A stretch of 64,000 nt of DNA from Acanthosoma haemorrhoidale (Eukaryota > Arthropoda > Insecta > Hemiptera > Acanthosomatidae): positions 119,657,866 through 119,721,865 of the forward strand of contig OV884011.1 in assembly GCA_930367205.1 (NCBI GenBank). Direction: 5' to 3'. The position numbers and the translations under genes are program-made. Numbering within the stretch: position 1 is the stretch's first letter; each line of letters begins with the position of its first letter. The notes under the pieces are model-generated. The model was not told the origin of the DNA. It made no database searches and worked only from the letters and a program-made list of their open reading frames with translations. This document shows positions 10,141-21,280 of this stretch, one piece after another.

Positions 10141-13100
10141 TAGACGAAATTATAATTAATATATTATTATTCATATTAATAAATGTACACCTCTAATTTA
10201 AATTATGTGTCTCTTTTGCCCACAATCAGATTTAATTTTTAATTTATAATCTTTTTACTTTAACCTTAAGTTAATACAAGTGTGTTACCTGCAGTGATTA
10301 TATTTCACTGAATGAGTCGATTTGTAATAGCCAGTTAATTAATTATACCGCAATTTCTTTCTTTTTTTTTTTGATACTCTTGATTAAATAGCTTCCTACG
10401 GTGATTTCATTGAAAATAAGTTTATCTATTAGTTACCATTTAAAGAAACCTTTATTAGGAAAAAATATAACTTATCCACATTTATACAAATCGCTTTCTA
10501 AAACTAGCAGCACCAATGACCACAAGTCTTAATTGATAAACCAAGGATATAAGGTGACATCATGTAAACCATGCACATTTAACCTTAGTATAAATAATAA
10601 ATTTGATTTTATTAATGAGATTATTGCTAAAAATAATGTAAAGCCAATGGTTTTATTATTATTATGCAATAGATGAAAAACGGAATAGTCTTGAAAGGCA
10701 AAAAAAAAAATTTATATAACAATACTTTATAGAGTGCTGGATTAAATTGACATCAAGCGCTTTCGATACTACTTCTCATTAATGATCACTAATATGGTTT
10801 ACTCTCGAATCCGGACTGAAAAAGGTTAATTAATTGAAGAAAAATATAAATCCTTTGTTAAAAACCAAAGGTTTGTGACAAAACAAGTGGTAACGATTGT
10901 ACCCTGGAAATTATTAAACATAAAAGTATGTATCAATGGCGGAAGTTTTATTGGCATAAGCGGGAGACAGGATCACTAGAGTGGGATAAAGATAGAGGGG
11001 AGGCAGAGGGACAGAAAATTTTGAGCGGACAACTCAGGGCACTTGGAAGAGAGAAAATAAGGAATATTTTTTTGCACAAGTATAAAAACATTGGACGTAT
11101 TTCGCCCCCAGCCGGAAGAAGACGCCGGATTGTTAAAGACTAGGAGCCGTGGTTGGTGCACAGATTATAATTAATATCAAATAGAAATATACTCAAAGAT
11201 GTGCTTAGAGTAAATAAAGAGCTGTGTTACATTTTATTTGTCTATCCATTTATTTATTCATTTTTTGTCGCTAAAAGCAAATTGTTACGTTTTAATAAAC
11301 GTACTAATGTAGAAGTCCTTGAGGATTGGCAGACCATTTGCATGGGTGCTAATTTTGTCAAGAATAATTTGATAAGATGTAGTATTTACATTTACAGCAA
11401 ACTAAGTTATGTTATGCCTAGTCAAATTAAGTTGAGAGATGAAAGAAAAAAATATAGAGCCGTTAATATGTCGTGTATTATGATAATTGTAGTTAACAAC
11501 GCTTAAGAATCTAATACCATTTAAATTTATATTCTAATATTGCTGTATGGAGGAGTCGGTACAAGTGACAGAAAACAGCTGTAACTATGCTCCCCTTCGT
11601 AGCGTAACTGAAGTTAGCACCCATTCGACAGGAGTAGGAGACGCCTCGCCGAGAAATGAGCAATAAAGTTTGTCTGGTGACTCACTGCCATCACAATGTG
11701 GAAAACATTATAAGTTTAATTGATTCTGGAAATACAATTTACCTTCCTAGATGTACGTGGGGGATACTAACAGTTAAGCAAATGCACATATTGCGTTCCC
11801 TAGAGCAGGTAGAGGGGGATAAAGCATACATTTTGGACCCATCTATTTACTTCGGAGAGAGGCAAGAAAATTGGTTACTAGTCAGGGACCAGTGCTTACT
11901 TTAAGGAGGTCGGTTTGTTTAACAAAGTGAACAGTTTATGCATTGTCGGGCTCATACCCCACGACCATATATGAACAGTGAAGGTGTTCGGAGGATTGTG
12001 TCGTTATCACAAGTTTTGTTGATTTCCAATAATTGTGTAACATTTCGAACTTGATCCTCAAGCTTAAGAGTTCCTAATACATCGTATGGACTAGAATCGT
12101 AAGCACTTCAGAATATCATCTGCTGAAAGTTTTAACGTATGTTATTTTAAACGTATGGAAAGTTGACTATTTTTTCCTACCACTGAACACCAATCAAGTA
12201 GAAATTTGCAAGCAGCCTAATATCATATGCCAAATAAGATTTATTATTTTCATAAGTTTTTAGAGGCACTAAACAGTATTTCAATTGATAAATGTCACTT
12301 AGGGACTGAACAATATGCGGTGTCCTAGCAACTAAATATAATTGGACCTAAAAACTCTTTTCTTATAGCAAATAATTACTTCTCTTGAAGTATGCAGAAG
12401 ACGTGTGGTGCAAGCGAAGAACTTCACTTTGCTATCAACTTGGTAGTTCTTATCTTGAAGCTATTAAAAACATGAGTGCATCATGCGTAGGCCCTCCCCC
12501 ATTTATTGCCCATGTAATTGAACATATAACAAAACCACTTCTATGTCTATTCATTTTAATAACTTAGGTTGTTATAGCTAGTCATTTTAAAGTTTAATAT
12601 TCACCTTCAAAAATGTGGTTCTTCATTGGTACGCTAAAATAATAAAATGTTTTCCTTTACTACTTAGAGAAAGTTGTACTTACAATAACTAGATTGGTTT
12701 CTTTTTCATAAGGTGCTCTTTGTTTTGATGAAATTAGTTCCTCAGTCCGACCTCTGCTCTCTCAAAAAATACAATTTTTTAGTGTAGTGCAGAAACAATT
12801 TCCGATGCCCCCAAAGGCCAAAATTCATGATCATGGTTATGCGCTAGTTGCATGTTAAGGTTAAATAAAGTAACCTTCCCGCCAGGGGAATACGGTTCTA
12901 ATGCTTGAGGGACCGTTTCTAGACAAAGTCGGCAAAATCAAAACATTTAATAACTATTCTTAGTCTTAGAACCTCGTTTAAAGTTACTTGTTTTGAATAT
13001 TTAGGAAATATGTTTTTTCCGACTGTACAATTTGTGCTGTTTCAGATCTTATAGAAACTTTTCTAATATGTGCTCCCCCCTCCTTTTTTTGTGATTGAAT

Positions 13101-13310
13101 ACGGAACTGTTTCTATTGTCTAATGACTAATTATTTCAGAACTGTTTTATTTATTTGAAGGAACTGCTGAATATCAAACGCAGTATAACCCGAAAAAAAC
13201 AATTTTCAAAACAAGTATTTTCGATTTATAAAACGACTTGCTAAAGAAGCTACATTTTGTCAAATTATAAAGTATAATTTCTAGTTTGCTTGTTATTGAG
13301 CACCCTCTCC
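10141..13310. other. AT-rich intergenic DNA
   Basis: No supported gene. Frames of 60-101 codons at 10928-11143, 11201-11506, 11656-11904 and 12385-12567 have no recognisable domain, signal peptide or neighbouring splice pattern. No repeat from the rest of the window was seen. Confidence 0.4.
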
Positions 13311-13315
13311 TCTAC
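13311..13315. repeat. Target-site duplication TCTAC, left copy
   Basis: Matches 18084-18088 on the other side of the LTR element. Five bases is in the normal range for Ty3/gypsy integrases. Confidence 0.93.
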
Positions 13316-13515
13316 TGTTGTGTCTGTAATATTTTGCACGCAGCCTTGTGCCGCCTTTTGTTATTAGTTATAACCTTCATGTTACCTTTGGCATTCAGTA
13401 GAATAGATTCCATCTTTATGTACCACTACTTACTTGTTCACTTTATAATATATATATGTTTTCTCACGTACCCCAACATGTGTGTGCTTTTGTAACTATT
13501 AAAAAGAACATAACA
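13316..13515 (+). repeat. 5' LTR
   Basis: 200 bp, begins TGTTGTGTCTG and ends AACATAACA, so it has the usual TG...CA termini. I found no base different from the 3' LTR at 17884-18083. It must carry the promoter and poly(A) signal: a tataatatatatat stretch near 13444-13457 is a TATA candidate. The 69-codon ORF crossing it is not a gene. Confidence 0.97.
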
Positions 13516-13517
13516 AT

Positions 13518-13535
13518 TGGTGACGAGTTATAATC
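13518..13535 (+). promoter_or_regulatory. tRNA primer-binding site of the LTR element
   Basis: Starts TGGTGACGAG two bases after the 5' LTR. TGG pairs with the CCA end of a tRNA; the first seven bases, TGGTGAC, match the primer site of elements primed by tRNA-Trp, but the following bases do not settle the tRNA. Confidence 0.7.
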
Positions 13536-13702
13536 AGTGCGTGAGTGAACCGAAAATCGCGACCTATGTGTTTGTTCCAACCTTATCAACGTGTTCAAAC
13601 AACACTAAAATTCCGGTAAAATGTGTTATTTTGTCTTCAAACGATCGTAAAAGGTAAGCATTAAACTAATTTCTATCAAATCATCAATAAAAACACTTCG
13701 AA

Positions 13703-16700
13703 ATGAATGCTCAACAGTTCGAATCTTTTATGAAGACTTTCAGCGAACAGCAGAAAGTTTTCCTCGAAACTGTAACTGCTCAACTTCAGTGTCATTCCGG
13801 GAAACCTACTGACGAAAACACAGTCAATTATTCGAGCATCGCACCATTCGAAAACTTTGATCAAAAACGTGAAAAGTTTGCGTGTTACCTTGAACGGTTT
13901 GATAACTATTGTACGATGAAAGGGGTCACAGACAAAGCAAAAATTGGCCAGCTCTTATGTGTTTCAATTGGCTCTTCACACTACAACAATTTAGCTGCGT
14001 TTTTAGGCCCAGAAAAACCACTGAAGGGTCTCTTCTTTGATGATCTTGTCAAGTCCTTCAAGACCTTGTTAATTCCGAAGAAAAACACAGTTGTGTCACA
14101 ACACTATTTCCTTAATATTTATCAAACGGAACACCAGTCCATTTCAGAGTTTGTTGCTACTCTTCAACGTGACATAGCTGAGTGTGAATTCTCCGTAAAA
14201 TGCCAGTGTGACCAGTCTGTATCAATCTCAGACGTTTTTCTCAGAGCACAGTTCATTCGAGGCCTTCGAGATGACTGGGTAAGGGAACACATATTACAAT
14301 CGGACAAAAAGACATTCCAGGACATTTTAGCTCTTGCCACAGCTCTTGAGGCATCGAGAATTGAAAGTAAAGAGTTGACTCAACGCTCTAATCCAGCTCG
14401 AACTTTCTCTGCCAGCGAAGTGAACAAGATGTCAAGCCCTAGCCAGCGCTCAGGAGCAAGGTCAAGCTCTAATCAACCCAGGTCAAGTTTCCGTCCCCGT
14501 AGACCTGATTTCAAGGCTCTCGGCATCGATAATCTGTGCATCCGGTGCTCAAGGGGAAACCATCAGGTATCGGAGTGTCGAGTTGATAAGAACAAATTAT
14601 ATTGCACCCTTTGTAAAAAGAAGGGACATGTGGCACGCGTCTGTATCACATCATTGATGGCAGAAAACAGAAGGAAACCAGGTAAATCCAGTTCTACACA
14701 TTCACTCCAAATTGCCAACACCAGCTCCGGAGCAACGCCAGCATACGGTCTCAATAAATTAGAAACGGTGATCCAGAAAAATGACGTTATTGTTGACTTG
14801 TTCGAGTTGAACCGTCATGAATCAGATAAGTACATGATTGACGTGTCGCTCAATGGAAAATTGCAGCGTTTTGAGGTCGATAGTGGCGCCAAATTTACCC
14901 TATTAAGTGAGAATGAATTTGACAGACTTAACCTAAATTTGCCAGTTCAAACAACCAACCTAGCTTTCCGATCCTACTCTGGCAACATAATCCAATCAAA
15001 AGGTAAGGTACCAGTCCAGGCTGCTTACAATGGAAAACAAATAACCGGCGATTTATACATTGTACCAACAGGATACGAAGCGCTTCTTGGACGCCAATGG
15101 ATACGAGGACTTGCCATTGAACTTAAACAGGTCGACAATAATCCTCCCATGCCAATCTACCAGCTCAATTCAGTCCCCTCGCTCGAGGATATTTTAGAAG
15201 AGTTTTCCTCGATCTTCGAACCAAAAATTGGCTGTGTTCCCGGCTATGAAATTTCACTCCAGCTCAAACCAGGAGCAAAGCCATGTTACACCAAGGAGCG
15301 TAGTGTTCCACATGCTCTCCTGGACCAAGTCAACCGGGAACTAAACGAACTCGAAGCTGCAGGAATCATTGAACCTGTAGACGCCAGTGATTGGGGTTCC
15401 CCTCTCGTGGTGATCGTCAAACCTGACGGAGGCGTTCGCCTCTGCTCAGACTACAAGTGTGGCGTCAATGAACGTCTAATTCAAGTAAACTACCCTATCC
15501 GCACCAGAGAAGACGTCCTAAGCAGCTTGCGAGGATCTCGTTATTTTTGTAAAGTAGATTTTTATAAGGCTTACTTACATTTTCATGTTACGAAAGAAAG
15601 CAGCATCGTCCAGACTATAACAACGCATAGAGGTACTTACCGGTTACTGCGGCTTGGTTTTGGAGTCAAAACAGCTCCTGCTGAGTTCAATGAGTACATT
15701 CGTCGAATCTTGAAAGGCCTGAAGAAGACTGAAAACTACTTTGACGATATTGTCGTACATGGTGAAACAAAAGAAGAATGTCTCGAAAATTTAAGAAATC
15801 TGCTTCAAAGATTAAAAGAACATGATCTCCACCTTAACAAAGAAAAATGTGTTTTTCTCCAGTCTAAAATTGAGTATCTTGGGTTTGTAGTGGAATACAA
15901 CAAGATCAGCAAATCCCCAGCAAGGACTGCAGCTATTGAAAAGATGCCAAGACCTGAAAATCCAGATGAGCTTCGACGATTTCTTGGCCTTGTGTCATAT
16001 TATTCGCGTTTTTTTCCAGACGCTTCAACGCTCACACACCCTCTTCGAGCTCTACTATGCAAGGGGGTCAAATGGCATTGGTCACCAGCTTGTGAAACAG
16101 CTTTTCAACGCATCAAAGAAGAACTCTGCAGCGACAGGGTACTTATACCATTCGACCCAAAATTACCCTTGGTCCTGACAACTGATGCCAGCCCTTTTGG
16201 TGTGGCCGCTGTTCTGAGCCATGTCATAAATGGTTGTGAAAGGCCAATCGCTTATTCATCTAGGTCTCTTAACCCCTCTGAGAAGCATTACAGTCAGTTA
16301 GATCGCGAGGCTTTGGCAATAGTCTTCGGCGTTCTCTACTTCCACTATTATTTATATGGAACTCATTTTACTCTGGTGACTGATAATGCTCCATTATCTC
16401 GAATTTTTCACCAGAACAAAGCTCTCCCACAAATGACGTCATCGCGCTTGCTACGATACGCCTCATTTCTCTCAGGGTTCAATTATTCGGTCAAATATAA
16501 ATCGGGCAAAGAAAACACAAACGCTGACTGTCTTTCTAGAGCTCCTGTTCCGCCCTGTAGTCAAGATGAGTCTCGAGACATCTCTATTGGAGAAGAAATC
16601 AATCAAGTCTGCGAGCAAACGATTTTTCAGATATCCAGCCAGAACATCACTGCAGCAATAATCAAAGAAGAAACGGGCAAGGATCCAGAATTAGCACGAA

Positions 16701-17857
16701 TCATAAATGACCTCCAGACTACTACGTGCGACTCCGAGTATACTATAGTCGATGGTATGCTATTTAGGCAAGATCGAGTAGTCATGCCAAGCTCTCTACG
16801 TTCAACTATTCTCAATGAGCTCCACGAAACTCATCAGGGGATCACAAAAATGAAGCAACTCTCCCGTCGATATGTGTACTGGACAGGCATCGACAAGGAC
16901 ATTGAAAGATTGGTGCGTGAATGTAAAGATTGTGCTGTAAACCGCTCAACACCCCCCAAGGCTCCTGTGCACCCCTGGGACCCTCCTCAAGACAACTGGG
17001 AACGAGTGCATATTGACTACGCAGGTCCATTGGAAGGTTATTTCTTCCTGATGTGCGTCGATGCAAAATCGAAGTGGGCAGAAGTGGAAGCAATCAAAGA
17101 AGCACCTACCAGTTACAGGACCATAGCATTACTGGAAAGAATTTTCGCATCGCACGGTTATCCAACTGTGCTTGTGTCTGACAATGCAACAATTTTTCAA
17201 AGTAGTGAATTCAAAGCCTATACATCAACAAACGGCATTTTTCAAAAATTCATTGCTCCAGGCCAACCATCGACAAACGGTCTGGCCGAGCGCAGCATTC
17301 AAACCTTAAAACATCGCCTCAAGGCAGCATCCTCAGATCCGGCTCCTATGAAGGATAAAGTGCAAGGCATCTTATTCCGTTATCGAGCTACGCCGCTTGC
17401 TTGTGGCCAATCACCAGCTGAAAAATATCTACATCGAAAGTTGCGCATGCGCCTTGATGCTATTTTTCCCTACCAGCCTAAACCATCAAGTGTGACAGCA
17501 GCACCAGCACGCTCTTTTAAGGTAGGGGAGAGAGTCCAGATCCGCCTTTACTGTGACAACAGGAAGATTTGGCAGTTCGGCGATGTCATCAAAGTACTTG
17601 GCCAACGGCACTATTTGGTCAGACTCGACTCTTCGGGGCGAATACTAAAACGCCACATTGACCAAATTGTGGCAACTTTGGTTCCAAAGCCAAAATCCGT
17701 TTCGTTTGGACCGAGTCAATCATTTGAGGTTCCCCGACTTCCACCTACTCCAGCAGCAGCGCCAACTCTAGCAGCAGCGCCGAATCAAGACCGACCTCGT
17801 CGTGAGATACGCTTTCCGGCACGATTTAATGATTATGTCTTGAATTGTGTTACCTGA
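13703..17857 (+). CDS. Gag-Pol polyprotein of the Ty3/gypsy element
   Basis: One uninterrupted frame of 1384 residues. Gag occupies the N-terminus and ends with two CX2CX4HX4C knuckles at about 279-314. The aspartic protease has its DSG at 393-395. Reverse transcriptase runs about 540-710, with the first catalytic Asp near 619 and a YFDD box at 679-682 (Phe where Ile or Val is more usual). RNase H has acidic residues near Asp828, Glu869 and Asp894. Integrase has an HHCC zinc site (His1041, His1045 region, Cys1074, Cys1077) and a D-D-35-E core at Asp1105, Asp1160 and Glu1196, then a GPY/F-like C-terminal module. The end is proline/alanine-rich and basic. Gag and Pol are fused with no frameshift. 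All catalytic residues I can place are present, so the element looks autonomous. The ATG at 13703 follows the leader and gives a normal Gag start. Confidence 0.97.
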   Translation: MNAQQFESFMKTFSEQQKVFLETVTAQLQCHSGKPTDENTVNYSSIAPFENFDQKREKFACYLERFDNYCTMKGVTDKAKIGQLLCVSIGSSHYNNLAAFLGPEKPLKGLFFDDLVKSFKTLLIPKKNTVVSQHYFLNIYQTEHQSISEFVATLQRDIAECEFSVKCQCDQSVSISDVFLRAQFIRGLRDDWVREHILQSDKKTFQDILALATALEASRIESKELTQRSNPARTFSASEVNKMSSPSQRSGARSSSNQPRSSFRPRRPDFKALGIDNLCIRCSRGNHQVSECRVDKNKLYCTLCKKKGHVARVCITSLMAENRRKPGKSSSTHSLQIANTSSGATPAYGLNKLETVIQKNDVIVDLFELNRHESDKYMIDVSLNGKLQRFEVDSGAKFTLLSENEFDRLNLNLPVQTTNLAFRSYSGNIIQSKGKVPVQAAYNGKQITGDLYIVPTGYEALLGRQWIRGLAIELKQVDNNPPMPIYQLNSVPSLEDILEEFSSIFEPKIGCVPGYEISLQLKPGAKPCYTKERSVPHALLDQVNRELNELEAAGIIEPVDASDWGSPLVVIVKPDGGVRLCSDYKCGVNERLIQVNYPIRTREDVLSSLRGSRYFCKVDFYKAYLHFHVTKESSIVQTITTHRGTYRLLRLGFGVKTAPAEFNEYIRRILKGLKKTENYFDDIVVHGETKEECLENLRNLLQRLKEHDLHLNKEKCVFLQSKIEYLGFVVEYNKISKSPARTAAIEKMPRPENPDELRRFLGLVSYYSRFFPDASTLTHPLRALLCKGVKWHWSPACETAFQRIKEELCSDRVLIPFDPKLPLVLTTDASPFGVAAVLSHVINGCERPIAYSSRSLNPSEKHYSQLDREALAIVFGVLYFHYYLYGTHFTLVTDNAPLSRIFHQNKALPQMTSSRLLRYASFLSGFNYSVKYKSGKENTNADCLSRAPVPPCSQDESRDISIGEEINQVCEQTIFQISSQNITAAIIKEETGKDPELARIINDLQTTTCDSEYTIVDGMLFRQDRVVMPSSLRSTILNELHETHQGITKMKQLSRRYVYWTGIDKDIERLVRECKDCAVNRSTPPKAPVHPWDPPQDNWERVHIDYAGPLEGYFFLMCVDAKSKWAEVEAIKEAPTSYRTIALLERIFASHGYPTVLVSDNATIFQSSEFKAYTSTNGIFQKFIAPGQPSTNGLAERSIQTLKHRLKAASSDPAPMKDKVQGILFRYRATPLACGQSPAEKYLHRKLRMRLDAIFPYQPKPSSVTAAPARSFKVGERVQIRLYCDNRKIWQFGDVIKVLGQRHYLVRLDSSGRILKRHIDQIVATLVPKPKSVSFGPSQSFEVPRLPPTPAAAPTLAAAPNQDRPRREIRFPARFNDYVLNCVT

Positions 17858-17871
17858 GTTTTTCAATTTAG

Positions 17872-17883
17872 TGCGGGAGAATC
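17872..17883 (+). promoter_or_regulatory. Polypurine tract of the LTR element
   Basis: The gcgggagaat stretch directly before the 3' LTR is purine-rich and in the expected place for priming plus-strand synthesis. It is short, and one C separates it from the LTR. Confidence 0.7.
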
Positions 17884-18083
17884 TGTTGTGTCTGTAATAT
17901 TTTGCACGCAGCCTTGTGCCGCCTTTTGTTATTAGTTATAACCTTCATGTTACCTTTGGCATTCAGTAGAATAGATTCCATCTTTATGTACCACTACTTA
18001 CTTGTTCACTTTATAATATATATATGTTTTCTCACGTACCCCAACATGTGTGTGCTTTTGTAACTATTAAAAAGAACATAACA
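17884..18083 (+). repeat. 3' LTR
   Basis: 200 bp, base for base the same as the 5' LTR at 13316-13515 on reading. Identity of the two LTRs means little time has passed since reverse transcription. Confidence 0.97.
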
Positions 18084-18088
18084 TCTAC
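18084..18088. repeat. Target-site duplication TCTAC, right copy
   Basis: Pairs with 13311-13315. The empty site would read ...ctcctctac followed by tgtaataaacg. Confidence 0.93.
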
Positions 18089-19239
18089 TGTAATAAACGA
18101 GTCACCATTTTAACTGATAACACTTCTTACACTCAAGCCGTTGAATATTGTTTACGATTGGCTCCCATTTTGATTAAATCACGTGATATAACAGATATAA
18201 CCATAGATATAACGACATGTAGCAACAAGGTGAAAGTGAGCATGGGGAAAGGTAACTTGTTGAAAAGGTTCCGAATGCCTTTCATACATTTCATATTTGG
18301 ATCCCTACAGCCACTCGAATATAAACATTGCTTGGACTTTTTAGTACGTCCGTTCCACAGTCCCTACGTACAATACGAATAAAAATAATAAATGGAAATG
18401 TCAATAGTTCTGCGTACAGCTAACACTGAGGAAGAGCAGAATAGGGGTGACATTTGTAGCGATTTGGGCAATAGCAGATAGACCGCAGAACAAAACAAAG
18501 AAATACCTGAAAAATTCATTCTATTTAAACTGAAAATAAGTAAATATAATTTTTACGGATTGGTAAACTTAACATTTGTCTGGAATAAGAGATAATAGTG
18601 GGTCACTGATGGCAGGAATTATGTGGTCCCTAGCTTAGGTAGCATAAATTAGCTGCTTACCGAATATTCTTTGTTTACTCCAAAACATCTTTCATTCGTT
18701 CATTATTTCCTTCAAACGATTCATTTGCTTTATTGGTTTCTTATGTGAGTTCGCCAGGTTAGCCACTTGGTAAAATAAAGTCTAAGGTAGTGCCAAAGGT
18801 GTGTAGTACAGTGTTTGTCTGTAGTATTAGTTGAGTATTGAACTGTAATTGAAGGAACGTGTATTGGATAAATGTTACGTGTGAGGATTTTTGTAGGTTG
18901 GACTTAAAAGCCACCTGTTTGGCCGAGATGTATGTTTTTCAAGATATTTTTGTAGTTAACATTTAACATTTAACGCTTAATATAACATACAATCCATATA
19001 TATGGTCAACAAACTGTTTCATAAAATTTTCGGGGCCTCCAAATTCTGTTTTGCCAAGCAAGTTTCAGGGTTTGCCGAGCATGCACGAAGTTTCTAAGGT
19101 ACTATCAATACGGTTGTCACTCCCGAAGGAGGGGGTATCTACTTCAATTCATTGTGACATCAACGATTGTCTGACATAGTGCTGGTAAAAATGATTCAAT
19201 CAATATGATATTTAAATAGTATATTTCTATACCCATTAT
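18089..19239. other. Intergenic DNA
   Basis: No gene supported. The 74-codon frame at 18158-18382 has no recognisable features. No repeat shared with the rest of the window was seen. Confidence 0.4.
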
Positions 19240-19478
19240 GGGATGTATATATATAATTAAAGCAACTATAAAGCAGTAGAACTTTTTAAAAAGAACTTTA
19301 TTTGATTTACACTACACTAAGTTGAAATAAAATATTAAATGGCTAAGCTGCTAAATGAATGTACTGAATGGAATCACAGAAGGGGATTGCTTATCTCTAA
19401 GCGAGGAGCTCATATATAGGATAGGAAAGGACAGTGGTCAGCAATGCGATAGTGAGCTGATAGCGAACTGTGTCAGCA
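19240..19478 (-). repeat. LTR-like tail after an envelope relic
   Basis: On the minus strand, directly after a purine-rich gtgggaggaatta stretch at the end of the envelope frame, there is a TATA-like box (tatata, 19413-19418) and about 115 nt further an AATAAA (19297-19302), the layout of an LTR. The exact ends are unsure: a TG...CA reading would give TGCTGACAC to TATACA, while an errantivirus-type reading would give AATTA-type ends. No second copy was found in the window. Confidence 0.45.
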
Positions 19479-20335
19479 TTTAATTCCTCCCACGTGAAAA
19501 TTCGACATTACTCCGGGAATGGGATCGCTGGGAGTAGAAATTTGGTACGGATTAGCCATGGGTAATAATGGTATAAAAGGAGGTGTAGGAATAGGTTCTT
19601 TGGATTTCTTACGTTTACATTTATAACAGATAATTATTCCTATTGTACAACTTATTATGGCTAAATTAATTATAATACCTCCATGCATAAAAAGAAAATC
19701 GAAGGTGTCTTCTATTTCAATAAATTGGGGTACAGTTTGGTTAATAGTTGGGTTATATTTGTGAATTTATACATTGGCAAGGGGATCAAATTATAATTAT
19801 GGGTGTACGTTTAGTTTAATATACAATCTTTTTTAGTAGTGTTAATTAATGCTATGTTAGGTAGGAATATACTTTCGTTATTACAATTGGTTAGTTTAGT
19901 TTGATTAAAAATAATATACACTTTTAAATAATCATTAAATCTAATGTTAGTTGAAATTTCTTTATGAGTACATCCCTTTATAGTAGAATTTATAATAATA
20001 TTATTTATACAATTGTTGTTAATAATTTCTACATTTTTACAATAGTAATAGTAATCAAGGATACAATTCCCTGTATAATAATTATTATCTTTCTTAATAA
20101 TTAATTTATTTACAATGTTTATTTCTTTATAAGTTGTATTAACAGTAATAGGAGTGAGCACAATGAGATATCCTGTATAGGATTGTGCGTGAACAGGTAG
20201 TAAAAGTGTTTTGGTATGAACAATAAATTTTTGTATTTTCCCAGATAATATTATTGTCATTAGAGATTAACGTTACATTGTTTGATATTCCTTTAAGGAT
20301 ATCATTTAATAATTTAGAATGTATTATTCCAATCT
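19473..20335 (-). pseudogene. Degenerate envelope (Env) gene of an endogenous insect retroviral element
   Basis: Two main minus-strand open stretches (20260-19811 and about 19755-19473) plus an overlapping frame near 20335-20230, separated by stops and frameshifts. The upstream stretch is rich in N-glycosylation sequons (NTT, NST, NQT, NES, NTT) and cysteines, as in surface glycoproteins. The downstream stretch has a hydrophobic segment of about 20 residues followed by CYKCKRKK and a short proline-rich tail: a single membrane anchor with a basic cytoplasmic end. This layout fits gypsy/errantivirus-type or baculovirus-F-type envelope proteins; the assignment rests on architecture, not on long identity. 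Gag and pol do not follow upstream (20335-22000), so only the 3' end of the element remains. It cannot produce an intact protein. Confidence 0.55.
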
Positions 20336-20849
20336 TGCAAAATCTTTTTTCTTATTCTAATCTATCTTTTTATTATTGTTTTAATCTGAAAGGGCGCTAC
20401 GTGTGTTTATTAAACATTTGTTGACATATTTTTCTTTTAAGATGGAAAAATGTTTTTACTTATCGCTATTTTTTTCTTCTAGTTGTGTAAAAATGTATTA
20501 ATTAAGTTAAAGACGTTGCAACAAGGGGTGAGTAGTGAATAAAGAAATATTCAGAAAGAGGGGTGTACACTTTTTTTTTATGATTATAAAAATTAAATAT
20601 TTTATAATATTTGTGAGAAAAAATATATTATATCACATTACATAAATATATCTTTACATTGCATATGTACAAAAATTTAATTATATATTTATGATGTTCT
20701 GATCGATAATTTGTAATACGTTTGGGGGGTTAGTGGACTCTTTTTATAAGAAATCATTAAAACGCTCAATAGCGTCTTGAATTTTTGTTTTCCGTTTTCT
20801 GGTGTAAAGGATATAGAACACTTTCAAGTGTTGTCATTTTCCATAGATT
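20336..20849. other. AT-rich DNA upstream of the envelope relic
   Basis: Very AT-rich, with no ORF of note. On the minus strand this is where the rest of the envelope and pol would be expected; no RT, integrase or protease motif was found. Confidence 0.4.
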
Positions 20850-21280
20850 TCTTCAGGCCTAAGGGAGCCCCGAAAAATAGTTTTAAGAGAGCGACGATAA
20901 ATTCATTCAATAGACCGATTGACTTCTGGTTTCAAGCTTAAGCCCAATTATAGAGCGCGTGGGTTTCACACGCTTTGACGGCGGTTGAACCAGGAGGTAA
21001 GCATCTGCGCTAATTGGCCTGCTGCAATGAATGGTCGGAGCTCTTGGTAAAGGACACAGGCCTCTTCTTCCCCGAGTGCCTTTGTATCCTGATCGCTCTC
21101 ATTAGAGCTCAGCTCGGCTTCCTATTGTGTTTGCTATTGTTCTTTTTTGCAGGACCGGCCGTCGATATTGTACTAGCGAAGAGATACTGGGAACCGATAT
21201 GGATTCCGATGGGAACTCAACGGCTGGTTACTCGTCATAAGATGGTTGAGTGGATTGAGGCATGAGATGAGGGATAATTA
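20850..21280. promoter_or_regulatory. GC-richer island (candidate regulatory element)
   Basis: High-complexity sequence with a gctaattggcc core near 21009-21019 and cattagagctc near 21099-21109. The 83-codon frame at 21014-21265 overlaps it but has no recognisable domain and no splice or start context; it is probably spurious. Confidence 0.3.

Larger units (their letters stand above)
13316..18083 (+). mobile_element. Complete Ty3/gypsy LTR retrotransposon, recent insertion
   Basis: Order: 5' LTR, primer-binding site, 187-nt leader, one Gag-Pol frame, purine-rich tract, 3' LTR. The LTRs are both 200 bp and read identical, and the element is flanked by a 5-bp direct duplication TCTAC (13311-13315 and 18084-18088). 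These are direct signs of a young, intact insertion. There is no envelope gene. The fused Gag-Pol, the two CCHC knuckles and a primer site starting TGGTGAC resemble CsRn1 or K02A2.6-type gypsy elements; the clade is inference. Confidence 0.97.

Noticed and set aside
11201..11506. 101-codon plus-strand ORF
   Set aside because: AT-rich, no signal peptide pattern, domain or splice context.
11656..11904. 82-codon plus-strand ORF with a His-rich start
   Set aside because: CHHN-like residues suggested a metal site, but no second ligand set or known family was seen.
15936..17093. Extra frames inside Gag-Pol
   Set aside because: Out-of-phase or antisense shadows of the polyprotein; no env or accessory gene is present.
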